Source: Phellopilus nigrolimitatus (Eukaryota > Basidiomycota > Agaricomycetes > Hymenochaetales > Hymenochaetaceae). Taken from it: 64,000 bases of DNA. The notes below the pieces were generated by a model. The model did not search any database. It was not told the origin of the DNA and saw nothing but the letters and a program-made list of their open reading frames with translations. Positions 21,270 to 31,486 of this stretch are shown here, piece by piece. Numbering within the stretch: the first letter of the stretch is position 1; each line of letters opens with the position of its first letter. The stretch covers positions 59,277-123,276 of the forward strand of contig JAJOHG010000077.1 of assembly GCA_021029095.1 (NCBI GenBank). Direction: 5' to 3'. The position numbers and the translations under genes were made by a program.

Positions 21270-21764
21270 CACGTTTACCCGCGGATCCCCACGGGTAGAT
21301 CCGTGGCAATACCCACGGGTTCGGGTCACCCCGTGCACGGGTCACCCGTTTCCCACGGTTCAGACACGGGTTCGGGTCTGATTTTTTGGCAATCTACGGG
21401 TTACCCGCAGGTAATTCAAGACCCGTGCTTGTAGAGGGTAGTACAAATGTTCAGTAATTGTGAAGCCTATTATGTTTTGAAGAAACACCGTCGGTAAATT
21501 ATCAAGTTTGGAAACAATATGGGATCGGGTTGAGGAGCATCACGTGCCGAAGATGATCTTCGAGAGTAGAGAATCAGTCGAAGAAGAGACTGTTGAAGGT
21601 GTTGAAGGAGTGGTCGGCCTCGCTGGTATACAGCTCAAGGAACTATCTTTACGGGACGCGGAAAGTGTGAGTGCGGATGGAAGTGTTTCGTTTGCCATTC
21701 AGATGTATAGATGACAATTGTTTATATAACTCATTTTCGAGAGTAGTGCGAAGCTACGAGACTA
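21270..21764. other. Left subterminal region of the hAT element
   Basis: Repeated CCCGTG/CACGGG motifs lie between 21270 and 21430, probably transposase-binding sites as in other hAT elements. A 68-residue plus ORF at 21508-21714 (EEETVEGVEGVVGLAGIQ) has no recognised domain. Confidence 0.5.
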
Positions 21765-23592
21765 TTATATACTAAAATCACTGAGCAACCCCGGCATGTC
21801 ACTATATTCATCATCTGAAAGTACCGCAATACTCTGCAGTCTGGTGATGTGAGCGAGTGCAGACTCGGACGTTGTCGCTGAGTCGGTCGTGCCGGATGCG
21901 ATTGTCATAGTAAAGCCAGGGGTATCAATAAGACTAAAGTACACGGAAAAAAGGTCCATCTTGTCCCAGACGGAGTTGCCACCCTCCGCACGGCCCTCCT
22001 GGTAGAACTTGACGATCTCCTTGCCGGCCTGCGAATTCTTCTCCTGCTCCGAACACGAGATACCCGAGTCCTGAAGCAGCTGCTGCCGCTCGTGCAGCAG
22101 ACATGTAAACTCGTCCGTGCTCGCATTAAACCCAGCGTGCGTCAGGTGCACGGGGTCGTACGGCATGCTAATCTCGGGCTTCTCCACGTGCGCGCCATTC
22201 TTGCCCGAGCCCGAAATAGAGCCTGAGGCTAACCCCGAAGCGCTCGAGGGGCCCGACTTGGATGCGGAGCGCGAGCACGGGGCGAATGTGTGCTCGGGGG
22301 AGACGTCGATGTGGGTGGGGGCAGAGGCAGGCGGGGGCGGGGAGTGGAGCGCAGGCTCGGCGGCGTAGTAAGGGTCAGGAGCAGGCGGCGGTGCACTAGG
22401 CAGCGAAAGGCGGCGGTGCGCTGCGCGCTCGGGGGCCTCCTGTTGTGGGATGGATAGGTCATTGAAGTCGACGGTATTCTGGCGCGAGGGGCGCGGCCGG
22501 GGCGAGGTCGCGGCGGCCATGCTGCTGTCGTCGTCCTGCCCTCCGCTGCTGCTTGCGCTGGCGGGATGTTTTCTGGAGACTGGCACGGACGCGGTCGCGG
22601 CACGGGAAGGTGGAGGTGCTGCTGATGCTGCTGCCTTCTCCACGTGCGCGCCATTCGTGCCCGAGCCCGAGATAGAGCCTGAGGCCGACCCCGAAGCGCT
22701 CGAGGGACCCGACTTGGACGTGGAGCGCGAGCGCGGGGCGAACGTGTGCTCGGGGGAGACGTCGATGTGGGTGGGGGCAGAGGCAGGCGGGGGCGGGGAG
22801 TGGAGCGCAGGCTCGGCGGCGTAGTAAGGGTCAGGAGCAGGCGGCGGTGCACTAGGCAGCGAAAGGCGGCGCTGTGCTGCGCGCTCTGGGGGCTCCTGTT
22901 GTGGGGTGAATAAGTCGTTGAGGTTGGCGGTGTTCTGGCGCGAGGGGCACGGCGGGGGTGAGGTAGCGGCGGCCATGGTGCTGTCGTCGTCCTGCCTCTG
23001 CTGCTGCTTGCGCTGGCGGGGTGTTTTTTGGAGACTGGCGCGAACGCGCTCGCGGCGCGGGGAGGTGGAGGTGCTGTTGATGCCGCTGCCGCTGCCCGTT
23101 GTCGCAGCCGTCGTCGTCAGCGTCGTCTGCAGCGGAGGCGTCTTCGCACGATGAAGAGGGGTAGGCGTGAACGGCGGCTGCAAGGACTGTTTCGTCACGA
23201 TCGATGGGGACGGAGAGCGCGATTCAAAAGAGCGTGCTCACCTGATGACTTGCGTGCGCTACCGCCTGGATGGCCCCGTCTGCGAGCACGTTGTCGTATT
23301 CCTGGATGGACGTCCTACTCGGCCTGATGTACTCGACGTCGAGGCGCGCGGGGTCGAGAATAGGCGGCGTACCAGGTTCGCTGAAGTATGCGAAAGTGAG
23401 GCAGAAAGGCGTATGGTGCAGTGAAAGTGGAACTGGTGCGCGTTCCGTCGTTACCTTCGGCTTGCTCGACACTGTCGTCGTCGCGGATGGCCTCGTCTGC
23501 GAGCGCGTCGTTGTATTCCTGGCCTGATGTACTCGACCGTCGCCTTCGGCTTGCTCGTCACTGTCGTCGTTGTGGATGCACTGTTGCTGCAC
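21765..23592 (-). CDS. PAK-type CRIB-domain protein lacking a kinase domain (transposon cargo)
   Basis: The main minus-strand ORF (21765-23198, 477 residues) ends with a CRIB/p21-binding domain typical of Ste20/PAK kinases: EISMPYDPVHLTHAGFNAST (about residue 342), DEFTCLLHERQQLLQDSGIS, EQEKN, EIVKFYQEG, VWDKM. CRIB domains bind GTP-loaded Cdc42 or Rac. The kinase domain that normally follows is absent; the protein ends about 75 residues later. The usual HVGF and LPKEW are changed to HAGF and LHERQ, so binding may be weakened. Upstream is low-complexity Ser/Pro/Ala sequence with an in-frame 152-residue tandem duplication. A further exon may lie at about 23242-23592 (TPPILDPARLDVEYIRPSRT), joined by a donor at 23241 and an acceptor near 23187. 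It runs antisense to the transposase. It looks like a captured and rearranged N-terminal half of a PAK gene; expression is unknown. Confidence 0.75.
22180..23092 (-). repeat. 456-bp tandem duplication inside the CRIB gene
   Basis: The segment beginning tctccacgtgcgcgccattc at 22181 recurs at about 22637 with very high identity. The period of 456 bp is divisible by three, so the protein keeps its frame and repeats 152 residues (for example PSAPPPAPDPYYAAEPALHS occurs twice). The high similarity suggests a recent duplication. Confidence 0.88.
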
Positions 23593-24086
23593 GGCCGAGA
23601 TGGTGATGTGGGGTGAAGGTGAAGTCGACTAATCAGGTCCCAATTAGGATGCAGCTGATTCAGCTGCGAGTTTGCCAGCTCACCACGCTCCTACCTACCG
23701 TACTCCACGACTCTCCACGACTCACTCAACAATGTATCGTGGAGGCCTTTTAGCCCAAGCTCCGTGCGCTGCGCAGTCTGCGCGTTTTAATTTCTGTGCT
23801 TCTTTCTGACTTTCGCGGCGCTGGCAACTGTTTTTTTTACCTCTGGACTTTTCTCGTGCCCCGTGCCGGACCTCTTCACATCGCGTCGCACATCGTCTGT
23901 CGTGTCTGTTATGTCTTATTGCTGTGGACAACGGTAATCCGTTCCTTCTGCCCGATGGAGTCTATGATTGGTGAGTTCCCCGCTGCTGAACAGCTGTCTT
24001 CAATATCTGTATAAATAGTAGTCTAATTTTCTATCAGTCTGATCGTGCTCGTCTCCCCCCATTGTTCCCCGCCTTAAACTCATCAA
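23593..24086. other. Spacer between the two divergent genes of the hAT element
   Basis: Non-coding stretch between the minus-strand CRIB gene and the plus-strand transposase, probably holding both promoters. Short direct repeats (cctaccgtactccacgactc/ctccacgactcactc) occur near 23690-23730. No further gene is seen. Confidence 0.4.
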
Positions 24087-27000
24087 ATGACAAAAAAACG
24101 GTCGGCGCGCAGCAAGCGGAAAGCGAAGGTCATCGAGATCAGTGACGACGAAGGTGGCGGGTTTTCGCGCGAGTCGTCTCAAGCGGTCAGCAGTACGACT
24201 GCGCCCGAAGTCGGCGGGCGCAAATCCAAGAAGCGTGTCAAGAAGCTGTTTGAAGATCGCTTCGACACTGCTACGAACAGCAACCAAGCAGTGCTCAGTA
24301 TGTCCTTCTCTTCTTTCCGCTTCTCTTCTTTTTGAAATAAATACTCAAGTATATTATAGCTGCGCAAATGAAGCTATGGAACTCGCCGGTCTACGCTCAC
24401 TTCCACTCACCACCCGAAATCAAGACCTTCGCGGACGGTACAGTCAAATATATGTTCAAGTGCGGAAGGTGAGTCGCTCGTCTTATTTATTCTCTAATTT
24501 ATTCTTTATTGATATATTATTTTAATTATTAATAATTACATAGAGTACCATCGGCGCTATTGGTCGGGCGAGCGCGCGATGACACATCGACAGCAAATCT
24601 CAGGCGCCATGTCAGATCCTGCGCGCCGCTAGAAAACTCGCAGACCCAGCTCCTCAAAGCCTTCGCGCAGGGATCAACATATTCTCAGTCGCGTTTACGG
24701 TTTCTTCTCGTCATGTGGATTGTTCGGCATCACCGCCCGTTTGCAATTGTGCATGACGCGGAGCTAATCGCAATTTTCCATATGTTCTGTTCTTCGGTCA
24801 TCGTCCCCTCACCTTCTACGATATCACGCAACATTCAGGATGTCTTCCGCTTGGCCAAGAAAAACATGTTAGCAAAGCTTGAGGTACGTTTCGAGTTTAC
24901 TTTAGTTTTACTTAACTAACTTTAAGCTATGTAGGCATATCCAGGGAAGTTCCACGTCGGTATTGACGGTTGGACTTCCCCGAATGTCATATCGTTTCTA
25001 GGTGTAGTTGTCCATATGGTCGAGGATAATAAAATGATATCGTTTATATTAGACTTCGTAAAGTAAGTAACTGATATTGCCTCGCCATCTACCATTCGCT
25101 CACTATCTAAACCAGGCTCACGAAAGCTCACAAAGGTGACTACCTCGCTCAACAGTTAGTGAAATGTCTAAAAGAGTTCGGCATCGACAAGAAGGTACGC
25201 ATTGCGACCTCAGACCCGTCCTTATATTTATATGGCTTATATTAACAGATTCTCGGTGTTGTCTGTGATAACGCATCGAACAACGACACCCTTATTTCGG
25301 AGCTTGAACTTGCTTTAAACAGTCATAATGGGTCTCACACTCGCATCCGCTGCTTCGCACATATTTTGAATCTTGTTGTTAAGGTTAGTCGCTCGTTACG
25401 GTGTCTACGCATTATATGCTCAACAAATACCTAGGCTCTCCTATCCCTTTTCAACTACGAAAAGCCCGCAATCATATTTGCGGGCTCGGCCAGTGACAGT
25501 GTCGAAGATGACGGGAACGACAGTATTGACGAAGAGGAGGACATCAGCGACACTGCTGATGGTGACGGCAGTGACAGCAACACAGACGACGAGGAAGATG
25601 AATCCGAGTCAGAGGAGGACAACAGCGGAGAGGAGGACTCTGACGGTGATGACGACGATGATGACGATGATGACGATGATGACAACACATCCGTCCTGCA
25701 AACACCTGAAAATACTGACGTTGATGTTGATGCTGACCGCGAGGCCAGCGACGATAGGTACTTGAACGAGCTCATAAAGGAGATCAATAAGAACGAGAAA
25801 CTGAGGCCGGACCAAATTCGCCTTGGTCGCGGAGCCATAACTAAGGTATGTTTCTTTCTACTTTATTTATTATGATAGTTCAAAGGCTAATACATTGTAT
25901 GTCGTAGCTCAAGAGACTCGCGAAACGAACCTGCCACTCACCGAACCTCGTTAAGGACCTCAAGATGTGTTGCCGCTCGACAGGTGTTAGTCCGGCAAAA
26001 AAAATGCTTCGACCAGTCGCGACTCGATGGAATTCTGTTACGGAGGCGCTTGGTCGCGCGATCTACCTGCGGCGCGCGTTGGACAAACTCGTGGACCTCA
26101 AGCATCATAATGGGCCACGCACGTCCCAGCTCAAGCGTTATAAGTTCAAGCCAGACGAGTGGGACATTATGATCCAGCTTTACGCTGTCCTTAAGGTATG
26201 TTTAAATAGCCATAATCTTTTCTCTGCGAGATATTGCCTGACTGTCTTTCTAAGCCTTTTTTACACGCAACAACAAGAATATCGAAATCGAAGGTCCCCC
26301 TTCTTCACGAGGTTATTCCCCTTATTGACGTGCTCACAAAACGGCTGGACACCGCGATCCTCAACAAGAATAACCACCCCGTTGTTCGTGCAGCTGCCGC
26401 ACGCGGTCGCGAAATGCTCAATAAATACTATGCGAAAACTGACGATTCAATCATGTATCGAATGTCTATGAGTACGTCCACCTCTCTTCTTGCAACGGGT
26501 TCGAATGGATCCTTGGAAAGCAGTACTGCAAGACTGCGCGCTCTCAAACGCGATATTGCCTCCGTACTGTGTCTTTTCTGCGACGTAATCTGACATCGTC
26601 TTTCCTTCAACAGTGCTACATCCCGGGTACAAGACCATATACTTCGAGAAGCAAGGCTGGCCATCTGAATGGATTGAGACCGCGAAACAGGTGCTTAAAG
26701 ATGAGTGGGACGACAACTACAGGCCTGTGGAAGAAAGTCACGTCGAGGCCGAAGATAATGTACGTTGGCCTTAATTTCTAATTGAAAAGTATATTAATGT
26801 CTTTATAATAGTCTGTATCAGATATCGAAGATAGCAATGGCCTTTTCTCCAACATCGACAACTGGGGAAAAGGGGGAGCCTTGCGTACGAAGATGGATGA
26901 GTACATGCAGAGCCCGATTCTTCCGAAGGTTAAGGACCCTATCGGATGGTGGTCAACGATAGCAGATACAGGTGATTCGTTTGCTCGCATGGCTCTTAAC

Positions 27001-27275
27001 TACTTGTCTGCTCCTGGTACGTCTCATTTTCCTCTTTATATCCCTTATTAATTTATTAAATTATAGCTACGTCTGTTGATGTCGAGCGTGCATTCTCGCG
27101 AGGAACGCTGACTGTATCAAAATATCGGCATGCTCTCACGGATGAGTCCACGCGTGCTCAGGTTGTTCTCGGTTCATGGTCACAAGTTTCAGGCATTATA
27201 GATGAGTCGGAGGTCCTGCACACATTTGACGGCAAGTCTAATAAGCAGAGAAGGAGGAGAAGGGCCTTAAAGTAG
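24087..27275 (+). CDS. hAT superfamily transposase
   Basis: About twelve exons with short GT-AG introns. The start MTKKRSARSKRKAK is basic, followed by a BED-like zinc finger region (FADGTVKYMFKCGR, then TSTANLRRHVRSC at about 24590). The RNase H-like catalytic core follows: FHVGIDGWTS with the first Asp (about 24955), VVCDNASNNDTL with the second Asp (about 25265), CFAHILNLVVK (about 25355), a long acidic linker (about 25500-25690), then LRPVATRWNSV (about 26005). The C-terminal hAT dimerisation region has WWSTIADTGDSFARMALNYL (about 26950) and ATSVDVERAFSRGTLTVSKY (about 27067), supplying the catalytic Glu. The protein ends KQRRRRRALK at 27275. I saw no stop or frameshift inside the exons, so it may be active and may mobilise the related non-autonomous elements. 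Confidence 0.93.
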
Positions 27276-27501
27276 TTTCTATCTAATTATATTGTCGTAG
27301 AGATTTTTTGCTACTCAATACTGAAGACCCGCGGGTGACCTGCCATACCCACCCTGACCCGGACTCACCATACCCGGACCCGCAGGTGTACTGACCTGCG
27401 GGTCCAAGGGTCATGCACGGGTTCAGGTCAAGATTCTGAAAATCTCATACCTGTTTAAACGGGTCCGGGTCTACCTGCGGATCGACCCGTGCTATGCCCT
27501 A
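27276..27501. other. Right subterminal region of the hAT element
   Basis: Dense GACCCG, CCCGCAGG and related motifs up to the right terminal repeat at 27484-27501, mirroring the left end. Confidence 0.6.
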
Positions 27502-27615
27502 CTGCGTCGCATGTCGCCCTTTCTTGTCAACGCCGTGTCGCTGCCGCGTCGCGTCCCCCTTTCTTATCCTCGCCATATTGCTGCCGCGTCTCGTGTCTGC
27601 CATTCTTGTCGCCGA
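27502..27615. repeat. GC-rich minisatellite, right part
   Basis: The same cgtcgcgtccccctttcttatcc-type units as at 20784-21252 resume immediately after the hAT target duplication and fade by about 27615. Confidence 0.8.
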
Positions 27616-28152
27616 TCATTCCTTGTTAAAAAGGCTAATCTCTAAAACTTACTTTCTTGTCTTGCCTTCTTGATGCCGATCATTCGGTGCTGTGTTGTCA
27701 TGATATTGATGTAGATACCCCGTCCTTACTTCTTGTTGCTGTCTACTGCGAAACTGTCCGTAAATAGTTCTGAATATCATACAGCCTTCTCATGTGGTTG
27801 TGACTTTTGCAGTGAAAAAAAAAAGCCGGCTCCATCCCTTGATCTTGCCAACAGAAAATAGACAGATCATTTATCAGCTGACAACAAATTGATGAATGAT
27901 GCGGAAAAGGCCATTCTGTCGCAGGCACGCAGATTTGGAGGTTGTCCACTAATTCATATTATTAAACTGCCTACAAAGGTATACATAGTAGTAAAACAGA
28001 TAAAACAACAAGATACCCAGTCCCTACTATATAAAGTCATTGAATATGTGTGCAACCCGTAATAGGGCAGCTTAGGTAAGGCACTCCAAACTCAAGCATT
28101 TGCTGAGATTGATGCAACATGTCACCGAGAGCGTTCGCTGACCTTGAATCAA
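27616..28152. other. Intergenic, no gene supported
   Basis: AT-rich with short ORFs only. It contains the downstream side of the minus-strand gene that ends at 28153. Confidence 0.4.
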
Positions 28153-29163
28153 TCAGGCAGCTGGTACCAGTGGCCGATTGGCCCACTTCCACAGGGGCAC
28201 CACCGCCACCGCCGCCTCCGGCTCCTCCGCTGGCACCTCCGCCTCTGCAGCCGCCTTCGCCGCCCCCGCCGTCCCATCCGCCTCCTCCCTCCGCCCCGTC
28301 TCCGTCTTCCCTGTGTCCGTCGTCCCCTCCGCCTCCTCCCTTCGCCCCGCCTCCGCCACCCGCTCCGCCTCCGCCGCCCGCTCCGTCTCTGCAGCCGCCG
28401 CCGCTACCTCCCGCTCCCCCTCCGAAGGCGCCGTCGCTGCGGCTACCGCCGCGCCCGCCGACGCCGCCCTTGTCTCCGCCTGCTCGCCCCCAACGGGCGG
28501 CGGCGTCCCGACCTCAGGCCCAAGCGTGGCCGGGTCGTCCTCACCCTCGGCGTCGGCGGTACCCGCCGCGTCCTCCTCGACCCGCGCGACCTTAAGACCG
28601 GCGAGCGCTCCTTCGGCGTGCTCCGACGACGCGGCACGTTTGCGTGCACCCGTCGTCGTCGCACTGTCGGCCACGGACGGCGCACGGTCCGACCCCTGTA
28701 CCATACTCAGCACCCACCCAACAAAATAAGAACGTCCTGACTTACCAGTGTATCCGCCGCTGCCTCCACCTTCACGGGCACGAGATCCGCTCCAACGAGC
28801 GCATCGACCGCGCTCAGGACGCTGAGATCCCCGCCCGCGTTCTCCACCCGGCCGACCAGCGCGTCGAGCAACTTTTTGAGCGCGGTCTTCTCGCGCACGA
28901 CCTCCACCCGCTCCTTGAGGCTCAACGCGCCCCGACGCGCCTGGATCGCGTCGTCCAGGTTCTTCTGCGTCCCTCCATATGTCAGCGACGTGCCCGAGCG
29001 AATACGAGACACAACGAACTTACGTAGACGGCTCGCGCCGCGCCGACGTACTCCACCAGGACGTCCACCTCCTCCTCTTTCTCCGCGTCGGCCAGGACCG
29101 CCCGGAGCTCTTCACACGCCGCGCTCACGGGATCCGTCGTTCGAGCCGAGACAGTCGCCATTG
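28153..29163 (-). CDS. Ala/Glu-rich hypothetical protein, three exons
   Basis: Exon 1 (about 29024-29163) reads MATVSARTTDPVSAACEEL, RAVLADAEKEEEVDVLVEYV and ends at GTAAGT. Exon 2 (about 28747-28965) reads KNLDDAIQARRGALSLKERV, EVVREKTALKKLLDALVGRV and ends at GTAAGT. Exon 3 (about 28708 down to 28153) begins YGTG/MVQGSDRAP-type sequence depending on phase and becomes extremely Ala/Glu/Thr-rich (AAAAAETERAAEAERVAEAG). Exons 1-2 predict helices, perhaps a coiled coil. No domain is recognised. The Pro-rich open frame on the opposite strand (28119-28595) is a shadow of the Ala/Glu codons. Confidence 0.55.
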
Positions 29164-29339
29164 ACAGTAATACAAAGGACGCTGTTGAGCGTCGAGGGCG
29201 GGGGAGAAACGAAGAAACGAAGACGCGAAGGTCGTGCTTAAACTACAAAATTTGCTTCCGCCCCCCCATCAGTCGGCTAGCCCGATTCGGCGACGCCCCC
29301 CCCTCCCGCTTTTCTCGCCACCCGGCAACTCCCGTACCC

Positions 29340-30797
29340 TGCCGATCACCCGCGGCATGGCCCCTCAAGCACCACCCCACTTTCATTTTCCTCAACTAGC
29401 AAAGTACACGCATCGGCCGCTCTTCTCTACTGTCGGCTCCGCACCCGACTCCCTCAACTACCGTCGCCCCGCGTCGGACGTCCTCCCCTCCGTCCTCCCC
29501 GTGTCGGCCGCACGTTTCCACGGTCGATCCGCGACGGATCTCCATCCGCCCCGCCCCACCGCCACTCCCGCCGGCCGCACAGTCCCTCACAAACCCGGGC
29601 CACGTATCACCCGACCATCGGACTACTCCGCCACGGTCACCGATGATCGGCCGACACCTTCCTTGCCCGACCGCTCGTATGACAACGCACCCCAGCTGGG
29701 CCACCCACCCGGCGTCCGATAACAATCTCTTATCATCGTCGGCTGCGGCCCGACCTCCCTTCCCGCATGGTCGTATCTCGGCTATCGTCGCTCTGATATC
29801 GGCTCGCCATGCGCACCGCCTCCCTTCGGACGCGGCCCACTTATATCAACACCCCTCAACAACCGCCCTCACTACCCGCTCCTCCGACATTCCCTTCATG
29901 TACGCCCTCAGTCGGCCCACCCCCATCCCGCGCGCCCCGCTTCCCCGCCCCGGCCAACCGGCCGCGCCGTCTCCTGTCGGGCTCCCCTACACCCTCCCCT
30001 TCTTCCTCGTCAATGTCGCATGGGTCGGCATTGCACAGGATATCGGCGAACCGCAGCTTGTCCCTCTCGCCATCGAATACGCCGGCCCCCGTTACACCGC
30101 TCAATGGCGCGCGGTTCCCACCGACCCCGCCGCTCCATGGGGCTCATTCATCAACGGCCTCATAACACTATACCCTGAGATCCTGCCCGCCCTCGACCCA
30201 CAGAAAGTCCTCCGCCTCCAGCCGCAGATCGGCCGACTACTTTTGGAAGACATCGGACACGATGCACCCCTCACTTTTGAAGGGTTCTACTGGATGGATG
30301 ACATTCTACATGCTTTCGCTACCCGCTTTGGGCTCCCGTATCGGCCCCAGGACTCATTGTCGCATAATTTTACGAAAATCGCGCTCTCCGCCGCCTTCCG
30401 ACGTCTCCGCGACGTTGAAAACCACGTCGGCCTACGGAACGACGGCCCTCTTCCCCCTATTCCAGGGCCGAACCTCTTCCGCGATCTCCCTCCCCACCTC
30501 GTGCAGCGCCCTCGCGCCCGGCTTGTGCCCGCCCTCAACCTGCAACATGACCCTCCCAACAATATCGCAGTCCCCGCTCCCCCGCAGCGCCCGCGCGCCC
30601 CCGCTATATCCGACCAAGTCAACCAAGCCGCCGCCGACGACCCTTCGCAACCGCTTATCGGCCCCGCCATTCCCGACTTTTCTATTCTCCCCAACTTCCC
30701 CGACCTACCACCCGCCGTCTTCAACTTCCCTCCGGTCATTTCCTTTTTCGACGACGACGACGACGGCACTTCTACTCTTCACGCCACAGCAGAGTGA
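29340..30797 (+). CDS. Gag-like ORF, possible LTR-retrotransposon remnant
   Basis: The longest frame ends at 30797; starts at 29643 or 29898 (MYALSRPTPIPR) are both possible, and an overlapping frame (29234-29722) lies upstream. After a Pro-rich leader comes a helical, Trp-containing stretch (AAPWGSFINGLITLYPEILP, LLLEDIGHDAPLTFEGFYWM, DSLSHNFTKIALSAAFRRLR), then an acidic tail (FFDDDDDG). The W-x-x-F-to-LYPE pattern resembles Gag-like proteins of basidiomycete Ty3-type elements. The stop is followed after 22 bp by a polypurine tract and a TG-starting candidate LTR. No protease, reverse transcriptase or integrase is present, so this would be a truncated or non-autonomous element. An ordinary host gene cannot be excluded. 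Confidence 0.4.
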
Positions 30798-30820
30798 CCG
30801 AGGACGGTCACGATTTTAGT

Positions 30821-31356
30821 GGGGGGGAGGTGTACCAGTATCCGACTGGGTACAGTCCGATTTCGTACCTACACCAGCATGCGGCGGCCTCCGACGTCGG
30901 CAAGCGGCTGTCGGCCGATCACGGTTCACGAAGCGTCGGCCGAAACGGACATCGGTCGGAGGATGGATAGACTTATTACGACACTCCGCGTGCGGTCGGC
31001 CGGCCGGTGGAGTCGGACGAGGGATAGGCGACGGCTAGCAGCTTAGCGGATAGCGATAAGGAAGATATGCGGCCCGGTCGCCGCCTTATTTAGAGTAGAG
31101 TTTCGCATCATGTACTGCAGTCGATCCTGGCCCGTCCTTCCTCTATAGAGTTCATTCCCCACTTCTCTTCCCTCTGTCCGACGTCGATCCGGTTCACGTC
31201 TTCTCGAGGCTTCGCGCTACTTTGTTCCGCTCTGCACTCCGACAGTCGGCTCCGCCGCGACAGATCGAGTCGGCCCCGCGCCCGACGAGGACGCGGCTGT
31301 TTCTGATCCGACCCAGTGTTGAGTCCGACTTCGGCTTGTTCCCTCCTGGCTAAAAC
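30821..31356 (+). repeat. Candidate polypurine tract and 3' LTR
   Basis: A purine run gggggggagg (30821-30830) is directly followed by TGTACCAG at 30831; a possible end AAAACA lies at 31351-31356, giving a 526-bp TG...CA unit. A TATA-like tatttagagtag is at about 31085. No second copy of this sequence occurs in the window, so a 5' LTR is missing and the call rests on layout alone. Confidence 0.35.
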
Positions 31357-31486
31357 ACTGTAGATTCACTGAACGGCGGACGTACGGTCCTTCGACCGTT
31401 TTTCCCGCTCGGCACGAAAGGATCTCGTAAACCGCCACGATCGAGGTCTCGAGTCCGACTCCAGACTGGAGGCTGCGACGGACAAT

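Larger units (their letters stand above)
21253..27501 (+). mobile_element. Complete autonomous hAT transposon with a second, captured gene
   Basis: A 6249-bp element with perfect 18-bp terminal inverted repeats TAGGGCATAGCACGGGTC and an exact 8-bp target duplication ctgcgtcg (21245-21252 and 27502-27509). It contains a multi-exon hAT transposase on plus (24087-27275) and, on minus, a gene with a PAK-type CRIB domain (21765 to about 23592). The termini differ from those of the three non-autonomous elements at only 2 of 18 positions, and the subterminal regions share the same CCCGTG and GACCCG motif vocabulary. It sits inside a minisatellite, which resumes on the far side. An uninterrupted transposase, intact ends and an exact target duplication suggest recent movement. 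Confidence 0.93.

Noticed and set aside
20767..21345. Long ORFs on both strands rich in Arg, Ser or Pro
   Set aside because: They are open frames created by the minisatellite; the same repeats are open in several frames.
22229..22852. 207-residue Arg/Pro-rich minus ORF and matching plus ORFs
   Set aside because: Alternative frames of the low-complexity CRIB-gene exon; the frame with the CRIB motif at its end is the real one.
21253..27501. Idea that the GC-rich flanks are the transposon's own long terminal repeats
   Set aside because: The exact 8-bp duplication lies between the TIR and the repeats on both sides, so the repeats are the target, not the element.
28119..28595. 158-residue Pro-rich ORF on plus
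   Set aside because: It is the antisense shadow of the Ala/Glu-rich exon on minus (28153-28713), which has matching splice sites with two further exons.
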